DNA of 23,228 bases from M55B144 sp964550615 (lineage in GTDB: Bacteria > Bipolaricaulota > Bipolaricaulia > UBA7950 > UBA9294), in the NCBI GenBank assembly GCA_964550615.1, contig CAZKAB010000025.1, positions 1 to 23,228 of the forward strand, written 5' to 3'. The notes below the pieces were generated by a model, which saw nothing but the letters and a program-made list of their open reading frames with translations, was not told the DNA's origin and made no database searches. Position numbers and translations under genes: made by a program. Positions 1-6,460 of this stretch are shown piece after piece. The stretch's first letter is position 1; each line of letters starts with the position of its first letter.

Positions 1-185
1 CGGCGGCCGGCGGCGGAGGTATGGCGGAGGAGCCGACTACCGGCTACTCGTTCTCGGGGCGGTACGCAAACAACATCTACTGGGTCGGGATCAACACGGA
101 CAAACTTGCAGCCGGACGCTACAACTTCTGGTTTACCTATGGAGAAGGCAAGACCGTGCTCGTGCCGGTCGATGTATTGCCCTAG
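1..185 (+). CDS. C-terminal fragment of a surface/secreted protein (5' end outside window)
   Basis: The reading frame is open from base 3 to the TAG at 183-185 and gives 60 residues. It begins with a Gly-rich linker (AAGGGG) and continues into a small beta-rich domain whose last part reads GRYNFWFTYGEGKTVLVPVD. The same pattern (AGGGG linker, then G-Y-x-x-W-x-T-x-GEG, then xVPxxVLxP at the terminus) closes the 1089-residue surface protein at 15795-19064. I therefore infer that this is the end of a paralogous exported protein; its N-terminal domains cannot be seen. A strong intrinsic terminator follows at once. The frame and the terminator support it as a real gene end. The function is unknown. 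Confidence 0.7.
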   Translation, partial: AAGGGGMAEEPTTGYSFSGRYANNIYWVGINTDKLAAGRYNFWFTYGEGKTVLVPVDVLP

Positions 186-206
186 ATACCTAGATAACAA
201 GACAGT

Positions 207-250
207 AAACGGGCTTCAGCCGCTGGATCGCTGAAGCCCGTTTCTCTTTT
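207..250 (+). terminator. Rho-independent terminator after the left-edge gene
   Basis: A perfect 14-bp stem (207-220 paired with 230-243, sequence AAACGGGCTTCAGC and its complement) encloses a 9-nt loop. The strand then continues TTTCTCTTTT. It lies 21 bases after the stop codon at 185, so it ends the partial surface-protein transcript. A second, weaker inverted repeat (273-281 with 299-307, CGACATGCC) lies between it and the end of the diguanylate cyclase gene and could serve the minus strand. Confidence 0.9.
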
Positions 251-328
251 TCCGCTGGCAGAAGGTGTGAAACGACATGCCATAGGCGTGGGTTGCGCGG
301 CATGTCGGCGAATTCCGAATGATCTGAT

Positions 329-1915
329 CTACCAGGTTTGCTTTTTCGACTGTGCCTGTTTGTACTGGTACATATTTCTGTCGGCCTCATCTATGACTTG
401 ATCCACCGATTTGGAGCCATCCGGATCCCAGTGCGCAGTCCCGACAGACAGGGTGAGCGGAAAACCGACAAGATTGCTGATTCTCGTCGTGTTACGCAAG
501 CCGTGTTCGATGCGCGCTTCTAAATCGTTCGCTTCAGCGGTCGTTTCCGGCAAGACAATCAGGAACTCGTCACCGCCATACCTTACGACGAAATCCCCTT
601 GCCTAATCTGCGTTTGCAGTAGGCCAGCGACTTCCTGAAGAATGACATCTCCCGCCTGGTGGCCGAAGCGATCGTTGATCTCCTTGAATCGGTTGATGTC
701 GATCATGAGAACGGTCATCGGCCGCTTGGACCGCTTGGCCCGCGCTTCCTCTCGAGGCAGCGTCTCAGTCAGGAAGCGCCGATTGAACACCCCGGTCAGC
801 GGATCACGCACTGTCTGCTCTTGCAGCTTCGACTTCAGAGCCTCAATTTCATCAAGCTGAGTCTGCAGACGAGCGTTTGCCTGCTGCAGGTTCTTCTCCG
901 CGCGATACCGGGCGGTTATGTCTCGCAGAACGATGATCTGTCCGCCTACCTGCCCGGACTCGTTGGCGAGCGGGGTCCTGCGAACATCTACACATCGTGG
1001 TGGGTTCTGCTGCAGCAAGAGCTCCCCTTCACTTCTGCCTTGCCCACGGCAGATTTCGATGAGCGCGGGCCATCTTGCAAAGATCACGTCAGTTGATGCC
1101 CCGGTCAATACTCCCAAAGGGCCCAAAAGACGCCGTGCTGCTGGATTGACATCGACGATTGTTCGCATGTCGTCGATAACCAGCACGGCGTCGCTCATGC
1201 TCTCTATGAGCATGTTGCGAGCGAATGGGACAAGGTTGAACCACTGCGAACCGAGGAGCACAAACATCAATACCAGGCCGGTAACGACGAAACTTGTGGG
1301 AACAATGTTCAATCCGGGAATCGGATCGAGCCCCGAGATATACATAAACGTCGAAATCCACGGCGGCAGCGCTGCGACAAGAAGAGTCGCGGTCTGACGG
1401 CGCCGCAACGCAGATGCCGACAGGGCGGATCGAACGAGAATGATTGTCGCGGCCAGCACATAGCACAGCAACACGGCCATGATGAGGAAGAACAATGGGC
1501 CGTGGTGATAGATGATGAGGTTGGTTCCCGGCGATCCGGCGCTGAATCCCGTCCACACAAGGCCATGCCAGGTGTTTGTCGCTACCAGGACAAGGTTGAC
1601 GATCGGTCCGATCCAAAGCGCCACAAGAGCGCGACGCGAGATGCGCCGGTTCACGTAGTAGAGAGAGAACATGAGAAGAAGCACGACGGTGCTTCCCGAT
1701 CCGACGTACTCAAGAGTGGAAAAGAGAATCTTCGCTAACTGCTTGATTACAGCTGCTTCCATGCCGGCGACAAACGTCCACCAGGCAATCGCAAGCAGCA
1801 GAACCGAAAGCACAAGACCGGCACTGTCTCTGCGACGGTGCCAGATCAGAATCGAGGCGGCGACTGAAAGGGCGGTTGCTCCCATCAAGACGCCAAAATA
1901 CGGCGTTAACAGCAT
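329..1915 (-). CDS. Membrane diguanylate cyclase: 7TM sensor, PAS and GGDEF domains
   Basis: This 528-residue protein is predicted to make cyclic di-GMP from two GTP in response to a membrane or ligand signal. Residues 1-228 hold about seven hydrophobic segments and resemble the 7TM histidine-kinase N-terminal domain (motif near HGLVWTGF...YHHGPLF at 117-141). Residues about 232-340 look like a PAS domain, 336-368 a coiled coil, and 369-523 a GGDEF domain. The active-site GGDEF is intact at 447-451. The product-inhibition site RxxD (RQGD, 438-441) lies five residues before it, so the enzyme should be active and feedback-inhibited. The start is preceded by AAGGAGG. A likely promoter is TTGCGG (complement of 1987-1992), a 16-bp spacer, and TATCGT (complement of 1965-1970). 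It is divergent from the kinase gene at 2130. The signal sensed is unknown. Confidence 0.95.
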   Translation of the reverse strand: MLLTPYFGVLMGATALSVAASILIWHRRRDSAGLVLSVLLLAIAWWTFVAGMEAAVIKQLAKILFSTLEYVGSGSTVVLLLMFSLYYVNRRISRRALVALWIGPIVNLVLVATNTWHGLVWTGFSAGSPGTNLIIYHHGPLFFLIMAVLLCYVLAATIILVRSALSASALRRRQTATLLVAALPPWISTFMYISGLDPIPGLNIVPTSFVVTGLVLMFVLLGSQWFNLVPFARNMLIESMSDAVLVIDDMRTIVDVNPAARRLLGPLGVLTGASTDVIFARWPALIEICRGQGRSEGELLLQQNPPRCVDVRRTPLANESGQVGGQIIVLRDITARYRAEKNLQQANARLQTQLDEIEALKSKLQEQTVRDPLTGVFNRRFLTETLPREEARAKRSKRPMTVLMIDINRFKEINDRFGHQAGDVILQEVAGLLQTQIRQGDFVVRYGGDEFLIVLPETTAEANDLEARIEHGLRNTTRISNLVGFPLTLSVGTAHWDPDGSKSVDQVIDEADRNMYQYKQAQSKKQTW

Positions 1916-1964
1916 ACTAGTCCCTGCCCCTCCTTCTCGGGTAAGCCACCTCGGTACTAACTAT

Positions 1965-1992
1965 ACGATAGTCGTCACCACGAAATCCGCAA
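1965..1992 (-). promoter_or_regulatory. Putative promoter of the diguanylate cyclase gene
   Basis: On the minus strand TTGCGG and TATCGT are separated by 16 bp, upstream of the Shine-Dalgarno site for the start at 1915. The -10 lies inside a small dyad, ACTATACGATAGT (1960-1972), which could be an operator. An alternative -10/-35 pair (TATCAT with TTGGCG, 18-bp spacer) lies further upstream, so the exact start site is uncertain. Confidence 0.45.
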
Positions 1993-2079
1993 CTATGATA
2001 TGTGAATCGCAGCTTGATCGCCAAATTGCGTTTGCCGAGGGCAGAACGGGCAAAACGATGCAATCCGGCCGCAGCACTG

Positions 2080-2108
2080 TTGACCGTGATGTGTGATTTT
2101 GCGATACT
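2080..2108 (+). promoter_or_regulatory. Putative sigma-70 promoter of the polynucleotide-kinase-like gene
   Basis: TTGACC (2080-2085) and GATACT (2103-2108) are separated by exactly 17 bp. The predicted start site near 2115 leaves a short leader containing GGGGGTGG (2116-2123), which is suitably placed before the ATG at 2130. Confidence 0.6.
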
Positions 2109-2129
2109 GAATTCTGGGGGTGGTACAGG

Positions 2130-2708
2130 ATGAGGCAGTTGGTAGTGCTTGTGGGGCCGGCTGGATCGGGGAAGACGACATTTCGCGGTCGTCATCCGGA
2201 GTGGGCCGTCGTATCCAAAGACGATATCCGACGCAGTGTCTTTCATCGCGACTTTGATACTACCTACGAGGACACGGTATCCAAGATATTCGCCGCCATC
2301 CTTGTCGAGGCTGTAGAGTCACCCGCCGACGTCGTCTGCATTGACAATACCAACCTGACTCGTGCTGAACGACAGCCGCTTATTGAAGTGGCGCAAGCCT
2401 GTGGGCGCAGTCCGGTGGCTCACGTAATGCCGCTCGCGCCGCTTGAAGACCTGTACGAGCGGAAGCTTCAGCAGCTGGATGACCTTGCCTCGCACAACCC
2501 CCAGGTCGTTGTTGGCGGTTTTCCCAAGGAGAGGTATGCGCGGATGTACGATAGCTATGAAGCCGTCACCGCAAGCGAGGGATTCGACCGCGTGATATAT
2601 GAAGTGCCGGTCACGCGTGCACAACCGGAGAACAAGTCGCGAAAGCCTCGCCGCTCTCGGAGAAAGGCGGTCAACCAACTGAGGCCTTTGCCCCTTTTCG
2701 GGCAGTAA
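2130..2708 (+). CDS. P-loop kinase of the polynucleotide kinase / zeta-toxin-like group
   Basis: This 192-residue cytoplasmic protein has a Walker A motif GPAGSGKT (residues 9-16). SKDDIRRSVF (29-38) matches the [NS]xDDxR signature of T4 polynucleotide 5'-kinase, where the Asp and Arg bind the 5'-hydroxyl substrate. IDNTNLT (about 71-77) is another family motif, and residues about 127-143 (VVGGFPKERYARMYDSYE) match the substrate-closing helix of this group. The last 25 residues form a very basic tail (KSRKPRRSRRK), which would suit nucleic-acid binding. The enzyme should phosphorylate a nucleic-acid end or a small alcohol; the substrate cannot be told from sequence. No phosphatase, ligase or antitoxin gene lies beside it. 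The start is supported by a Shine-Dalgarno-like GGGGGTGG. Confidence 0.8.
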   Translation: MRQLVVLVGPAGSGKTTFRGRHPEWAVVSKDDIRRSVFHRDFDTTYEDTVSKIFAAILVEAVESPADVVCIDNTNLTRAERQPLIEVAQACGRSPVAHVMPLAPLEDLYERKLQQLDDLASHNPQVVVGGFPKERYARMYDSYEAVTASEGFDRVIYEVPVTRAQPENKSRKPRRSRRKAVNQLRPLPLFGQ

Positions 2709-2716
2709 AGGAAGAT

Positions 2717-2745
2717 GCGCCCGTGGTCGTTTGATCGACGGGCGC
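2717..2745. terminator. Hairpin between convergent genes, possible bidirectional terminator
   Basis: GCGCCCGT (2717-2724) pairs perfectly with ACGGGCGC (2738-2745) around a 13-nt loop. It sits between the stops of the kinase gene (+) and the disulfide oxidoreductase gene (-). The T tracts are poor: GTTAC on the plus strand and ATCTTCCTTT on the minus strand. Termination strength is therefore uncertain. Confidence 0.5.
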
Positions 2746-2774
2746 GTTACGGATCAGATAGTTGTGTCCAACCG

Positions 2775-3416
2775 CTATGCAGCGGCCTTCGTAACAAACG
2801 TGATGTAGTCTTCCTCTGGTATTGATCCTTCAAAACTCAGGTCTTCGTTCAGCACGATCTTGGGAACCGCCATCACATTGTAGCGACTGGACAATTCCGG
2901 AAACTCATTTGCCATTACCATGTCGGCCGTAACTTTGTCCGACTCCATTGCCATCATGTGAGCTGTGCGCACCGCGCGGGGGCAATAAGGGCAGCTGGGG
3001 GTGACAAACACCTGGATATGGACCGGACCCTTCAATCGAGATAGGGCATCCTTTGTCTCCGCTGACAGCGACGTGTCGCCCGAACCCACATCGATGATGT
3101 CTTCCACCAGCGATGAGAACTCGTATCCCGAAGGGGTTCCTCTGAAGCGGACTCCGAAATCGGCTGTTCCTTCAATGGCTACGGTCGGAGCCGTGTCTAC
3201 GTTGTACGCCGCCGCCCGTTCCGGGTCACGCGCAAGATCATAGGTAACAAGCTCGAGCTTCTCAGAGAGGCCGGCGGTCTCTTCGAGGAGGGTGCGAGCG
3301 TCATCGCAGGAAGGGCACTCGTCCTCTTGGAGGAACAGGACCAGCTTCACTGTGTTGCCCAGTTTTGCGAATTCATCCCGCAGGTATTTGGTGTCTTTTT
3401 CCGAAAGTAGAGACAT
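2775..3416 (-). CDS. Two-domain protein disulfide oxidoreductase (PDO / glutaredoxin-like)
   Basis: This 213-residue protein has two thioredoxin folds, each with a CXXC site: CPSC at residues 34-37 and CPYC at 142-145. Each fold has a likely cis-proline, at P77 (AP-TV) and P185 (VP-KI). This is the layout of the PDO family found in many thermophilic and anaerobic prokaryotes, which exchanges protein disulfides in the cytoplasm and can receive electrons from a thioredoxin reductase. No signal peptide is present. It is the last gene of an ArsR-glutaredoxin-PDO operon, beginning 10 nt after the glutaredoxin gene with its own AGGAGG site. No reductase gene is encoded nearby. The assignment is firm at family level; the physiological partner is unknown. 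Confidence 0.9.
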   Translation of the reverse strand: MSLLSEKDTKYLRDEFAKLGNTVKLVLFLQEDECPSCDDARTLLEETAGLSEKLELVTYDLARDPERAAAYNVDTAPTVAIEGTADFGVRFRGTPSGYEFSSLVEDIIDVGSGDTSLSAETKDALSRLKGPVHIQVFVTPSCPYCPRAVRTAHMMAMESDKVTADMVMANEFPELSSRYNVMAVPKIVLNEDLSFEGSIPEEDYITFVTKAAA

Positions 3417-3426
3417 TTTGCGCCTC

Positions 3427-3666
3427 CTAGTTTAGTTGCAGTAGGGCATCAATTCGCGATCGGTCGAATCCAACTATGATTTCTCCGTCTATGTCGACAA
3501 CCGGAACTCCCTGCTGACCGCTTTTTTGTACCATCTCCATCGCGCGATTCATGTCGACGGAAACGTCAATGTCGTCGAACGCGACCCCACGAGTGTTAAG
3601 ATATTCCTTTACGGCCGAGCACCAGGGGCATGTCGGCGTTGAGTAGACAATTACTGTGTGATTCAT
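3427..3666 (-). CDS. Glutaredoxin-family protein (NrdH/YruB-like)
   Basis: This 79-residue protein has the redox site CPWC at residues 13-16 within YSTPTCPWC, the cis-proline segment GVPV around P55, and a terminal GEIIVGFD (61-68), all typical of the short NrdH/glutaredoxin-like group. It should reduce disulfides in the cytoplasm using electrons from glutathione, thioredoxin reductase or the neighbouring PDO. Its ATG overlaps the stop codon of the ArsR-type gene (ATGA), which indicates translational coupling, and a clear AAGGAGG lies upstream. No ribonucleotide reductase gene is near, so a role as its electron donor is not indicated here. Confidence 0.9.
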   Translation of the reverse strand: MNHTVIVYSTPTCPWCSAVKEYLNTRGVAFDDIDVSVDMNRAMEMVQKSGQQGVPVVDIDGEIIVGFDRSRIDALLQLN

Positions 3667-3941
3667 CGGTATTCCTCCTTCTCAATCATGTTGATCAAAT
3701 CCTGTATGCGTTCATCAAGCCTGTAACAGTTGCGTGATCCGCTTTTTTCCTTTATCAATATTCCCGCGTGTTCCATCTTCCTTAGATGATAGGAGATCGC
3801 CGGTTGACTGAGGTCAAGGCGGTCGAGAATCTCCTGGCAAGCTGTCTTTCGCTGTGCGAGCATACGTACGATCTCAAGTCTCGCATCGCTTGCGAGAGCA
3901 GCAAAGATGTCGATCCACTTTTGTGTCTGTTCGTCGGTCAT
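3663..3941 (-). CDS. ArsR-family winged-helix transcriptional regulator
   Basis: This 92-residue protein has a winged helix-turn-helix. The recognition region LSQPAISYHLRKMEHAGIL (about 44-62) is followed by a beta-wing (IKEKSGSRNCYRL). It lacks the ELCVCDL metal site of arsenic sensors and keeps only two cysteines, C35 in the first helix of the HTH and C72 in the wing. The genes beside it are thiol-disulfide proteins, so a redox or persulfide signal is a reasonable inference. The ATG at 3941 is chosen because GGAGAG lies just before it. An in-frame TTG at 3971 overlaps the -10 box and is excluded. It leads the operon with glutaredoxin and PDO, and an AT-rich dyad in the divergent promoter is its likely operator. 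Confidence 0.9.
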   Translation of the reverse strand: MTDEQTQKWIDIFAALASDARLEIVRMLAQRKTACQEILDRLDLSQPAISYHLRKMEHAGILIKEKSGSRNCYRLDERIQDLINMIEKEEYR

Positions 3942-3970
3942 GGGTATCTCTCCTTGCTCACCGGAGTACA

Positions 3971-3999
3971 ATGATAGATAATAGTGAGCGACTTGTCAA
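3971..3999 (-). promoter_or_regulatory. Near-consensus promoter of the ArsR-glutaredoxin-PDO operon
   Basis: On the minus strand TTGACA (complement of 3994-3999) is followed after exactly 17 bp by TATCAT (complement of 3971-3976). Transcription would start near 3964, leaving a leader of about 20 nt that holds the Shine-Dalgarno site for the start at 3941. Confidence 0.8.
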
Positions 4000-4001
4000 A
4001 T

Positions 4002-4017
4002 ATTTAAATACTTAAAT
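4002..4017. promoter_or_regulatory. Putative ArsR-type operator in the divergent control region
   Basis: ATTTAAATACTTAAAT is a 16-bp near-palindrome with 7 of 8 base pairs matching. It lies directly upstream of the -35 of the ArsR operon and 4 bp before the Shine-Dalgarno site of the OsmC gene. ArsR-type repressors commonly bind AT-rich dyads in such positions. A repressor here could control both transcripts. This is inferred from position and symmetry only. Confidence 0.45.
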
Positions 4018-4033
4018 CTGTGGAGGTAACACA

Positions 4034-4447
4034 ATGTCAACGCTTGTCAGGTTTGTCAAAGGGATGCAGTTCATCGGCAAGGGCCCCAGTGGACATGCGG
4101 TGGTAATGGACGCTTCTCCGAAATCCGGCGGAGAGGACAGCGCGGCGCGACCGGTGGAGGTTTTGTTGTCTTCATTGGGGGCGTGCACTGGCATGGATGT
4201 CGTTTCAATTCTGCGCAAGATGAAGACGGAACCGACGGAGCTGGAGATCGAAATCGAGGACAAGCGCGCCGATGACTACCCGAAAGTGTTCACTGACCTG
4301 CATATCGTCTATCACATCCGTGGCGATGTCCCTGAGGGGAACCTGCAGAAGGCGATCGATCTATCACTCGCAAAGTACTGCCCGATCGCCAATAGCCTGG
4401 CCGGCGTGGCAACGATTACTTCGGCGTACGAAATAGAGCCTGCTTAG
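4034..4447 (+). CDS. OsmC/Ohr-family thiol peroxidase-like protein
   Basis: This 137-residue protein has the two conserved family cysteines in context: SLGACTGMDV (C51) and KYCPI (C116). OsmC/Ohr proteins reduce organic hydroperoxides through such a cysteine pair. The sequence is nearest the YhfA-like branch, whose substrates are less certain. GGAGG (4021-4025) sits 8 nt before the ATG. It is divergent from the ArsR/glutaredoxin/PDO operon, with 92 bp between the start codons, which suggests joint regulation in response to oxidants or reactive sulfur. Its stop overlaps the stop of the convergent gene by four bases. Confidence 0.9.
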   Translation: MSTLVRFVKGMQFIGKGPSGHAVVMDASPKSGGEDSAARPVEVLLSSLGACTGMDVVSILRKMKTEPTELEIEIEDKRADDYPKVFTDLHIVYHIRGDVPEGNLQKAIDLSLAKYCPIANSLAGVATITSAYEIEPA

Positions 4448-5517
4448 CGATCCTCAACTTTCTCGAGTATGCGGTCGATGTCGACGTTGGAACGGATCAA
4501 GCTGATGGCGTGATCGAGGCGATCTCCTGCGCAGATGCGAGAATGGCTTAGAAGGCTGTCGCATAGCGTAGCAGCGGCCATCGGCTCCTGCCCCACGAGA
4601 ACAATTGGTACGCCGCGGGCATTCGCCTTCTGAATGATCTCCCGTTGTGGCAAATGATTGCCGGTAAGGATGAGGCAGCGCAGTCGGTGCGCGGCCAGTG
4701 CGGCCTGTTGAATCTCAACCCGATCGCCGCCTGTGATCACTCCGAGATCGGGAGTACGGCGGAACAAGCGGAGTGCGGATTCCGGACCCGTAGCCGCAAT
4801 GCGGAAGTAACGCACTTCCTTATCGAGTGGAACGTCGGTGACTACACGTCCCTTGAGAAGCTCCACTATTTCCTCCACGTACACGGAATGAAGCGAGAAG
4901 TCATAGGGCACGATTCCCAACACCTCCGCTCCGCGGTCGTCAAGAAACGGCGAGAAGACATCGATCAACCTGCTCAACTGTGTCTCGATTGAGACGCTAT
5001 TGAGAATCACGCCCAAGATGCGCGACTCGCTTCCGAGGAGCCGGATAGCGCAGAGGATACGGTCAATCGCCGCCTCTCCATCATACCGAGTGAGGAGAAG
5101 GATGTCGGCATGCAGTGTCTCGGCGAGGTCGAAGTCGCTTAATCCTGCTCCCATTCCAAGTCCGAGGTAGCGTCGTCCTTCAACGAGCGCAACCTTGCGA
5201 TCCTTGGTGATCTGATTGAACGAATTGAGGATGTGGCGGCGAAAGCCGTAGTCGCCTGATTCGACCGCTTCCTGAAGAAACGGCCCCTCCAAAGCTACCG
5301 GTGCGATCAGTTTGACGTCATCCTCAAGCCCGAGAATCGAGCGGATTGCCTGCGCATCGCGATCGATCGGCTCTCCGGTCGTGTATGAGACCGATGAGCT
5401 GATCGGCTTCATGTAGGCGAATGGGGTTTCGGCATCGTTAAGGGCCTGCCCCAAGGACAGCGAAAGGATGCTCTTCCCGGCGTGGCTTTCCGTTGATACA
5501 ATAAGCAAAGTCTTCAT
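4444..5517 (-). CDS. BioD-like P-loop protein with DRTGG domain (phosphotransacetylase N-terminal-like)
   Basis: This 357-residue protein has an N-terminal BioD/cobyric-acid-synthase-like P-loop region (STESHAGKS, residues about 8-16, then MKPISSS near 36-42). Its C-terminal half contains a DRTGG-type domain (VITGGDRVEIQQAAL, near 260-274). The same pair forms the regulatory N-terminal half of long phosphotransacetylases, but the catalytic Pta domain is absent. The start at 5517 is preferred over the in-frame ATG at 5568: it begins directly with the P-loop strand, and a promoter-like TTGCCC-N17-TATCAT ends 9 nt before it, implying a leaderless mRNA. No Shine-Dalgarno site is seen before either start. 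The role is unknown; a nucleotide- or acetyl-phosphate-responsive regulator is conceivable. Confidence 0.85.
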   Translation of the reverse strand: MKTLLIVSTESHAGKSILSLSLGQALNDAETPFAYMKPISSSVSYTTGEPIDRDAQAIRSILGLEDDVKLIAPVALEGPFLQEAVESGDYGFRRHILNSFNQITKDRKVALVEGRRYLGLGMGAGLSDFDLAETLHADILLLTRYDGEAAIDRILCAIRLLGSESRILGVILNSVSIETQLSRLIDVFSPFLDDRGAEVLGIVPYDFSLHSVYVEEIVELLKGRVVTDVPLDKEVRYFRIAATGPESALRLFRRTPDLGVITGGDRVEIQQAALAAHRLRCLILTGNHLPQREIIQKANARGVPIVLVGQEPMAAATLCDSLLSHSRICAGDRLDHAISLIRSNVDIDRILEKVEDR

Positions 5518-5526
5518 TGTGATGTG

Positions 5527-5555
5527 ATGATATTGGTTCAGCGTGGATTGGGCAA
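5527..5555 (-). promoter_or_regulatory. Leaderless-type promoter of the BioD-like gene
   Basis: On the minus strand TTGCCC (complement of 5550-5555) is followed after 17 bp by TATCAT (complement of 5527-5532), then 9 nt and the ATG at 5517. A start site 7-9 nt after the -10 coincides with the start codon. Confidence 0.55.
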
Positions 5556-5665
5556 CGTTCTTCACCATCTTGGGTCCACAACTTGTTCATCCTACCCCCA
5601 CACGGTCTTCACACTTCTCCCCTACACTGATCATCAGTCAGACAAAAACACATACTCCCGGTTTA

Positions 5666-5742
5666 TCGCGGGTGAGCCCAGGCCCGCCGGGTGGATGACT
5701 AGGGATTAGTACTGAGGACACGGCTTCCTGGGCTTACCGCGA
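5666..5742. repeat. Long-range inverted repeat upstream of the response regulator, possible structured RNA
   Basis: TCGCGGGTGAGCCCAGG (5666-5682) pairs with CCTGGGCTTACCGCGA (5727-5742): 16 base pairs with one bulged G (5672) and one G-T pair. The 44-nt interior includes a further small dyad, ACTA-N5-TAGT (5698-5710). The right arm overlaps the -35 position of the response-regulator promoter. The adjacent region also holds a separate perfect dyad ACTGATCATCAGT (5626-5638). I do not recognise a known RNA family. It could be a non-coding RNA, a repeat unit or a large operator. Confidence 0.55.
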
Positions 5743-5761
5743 CGGGGGCGCGGTATTTTCC

Positions 5762-5776
5762 TATAATGATGTGCGA
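5762..5776 (+). promoter_or_regulatory. TATAAT box 8 nt before the response-regulator start codon
   Basis: A perfect TATAAT (5762-5767) is followed by 8 nt and the ATG at 5776. There is no Shine-Dalgarno site, so the mRNA is probably leaderless. The -35 position (GCGACG) is far from consensus, which may mean that an activator is needed. Confidence 0.6.
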
Positions 5777-6459
5777 TGAAACGCATTCTGATAGTAGACG
5801 ACGAAGAGATGATCGTGCGTACGGTGAAGGCATATCTCGACCAAGAGGGCTTCAAGACCTACACCGAATACGATGGAGAGAGGGCACTTCGCGCTTTCGA
5901 GGAAAAAGAGCCGGATCTGATAATCCTTGATCTGATGTTGCCCAAGTTGAGCGGCATCGAGGTAACGAAGAAGATCCGCGCAACATCAACTGTGCCGATT
6001 ATCATGCTCACGGCAAAGGCGGAAGAAGCGGACCGCGTTGTCGGACTGGAACTTGGTGCCGACGATTATGTGGTGAAGCCGTTCAGCCCACGCGAGCTGG
6101 TTGCCCGAGTTCGTGCCGTACTAAGGCGAATCGAGGGAGAAACCGGCGCGGCGGAGCGCGTTGTGAGTGGCGATCTCGAGATCGATCTACGCATGCGCGA
6201 AGTCAAGGTCGCCGGCTCGGCGGTTGAGTTGACGCCGACCGAGTTCGATCTGTTGGCGTATCTGGCTCATCATCCCGGACAGGTGTTCACTCGATTGCAG
6301 CTGTTGCGTGAGGTACAGGGCTATACATACGACGCATTTGCGCGCACGATCGACACACATGTCAAGAATCTGCGACGAAAGATTGAGGAGAACCCAAGAG
6401 AACCGCACTACATAATCACTGTGCACGGAGTAGGCTACCGATTCACAAGAGAGCCGTGA
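5776..6459 (+). CDS. OmpR/PhoB-family response regulator
   Basis: This 227-residue protein has an N-terminal receiver domain (residues 1-120) with acidic pocket D8-D9, phospho-acceptor D52 (ILDLMLP), T79 and K101. A C-terminal winged helix follows (about 127-225, with ELTPTEFDLLAYLAHHPGQVFTRLQLL and the terminal VHGVGYRF). It is a DNA-binding transcription factor activated by phosphorylation. The sensor kinase gene begins one base after its stop, so the pair forms one two-component system. The start is fixed by the conserved MKRILIVDDE and by the TATAAT just upstream. The targets are unknown; the inverted repeats upstream could include an autoregulatory site. Confidence 0.95.
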   Translation: MKRILIVDDEEMIVRTVKAYLDQEGFKTYTEYDGERALRAFEEKEPDLIILDLMLPKLSGIEVTKKIRATSTVPIIMLTAKAEEADRVVGLELGADDYVVKPFSPRELVARVRAVLRRIEGETGAAERVVSGDLEIDLRMREVKVAGSAVELTPTEFDLLAYLAHHPGQVFTRLQLLREVQGYTYDAFARTIDTHVKNLRRKIEENPREPHYIITVHGVGYRFTREP

Positions 6460-6460
6460 C

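Noticed and set aside
2029..2057. Hairpin CGTTTGCC...GGCAAAACG as a terminator
   Set aside because: It has a bulge and no T tract, and lies upstream of two divergent genes, where a terminator is not expected.
3942..3971. Longer ArsR-type protein starting at the TTG at 3971
   Set aside because: The TTG overlaps the -10 box, and GGAGAG stands just before the ATG at 3941.
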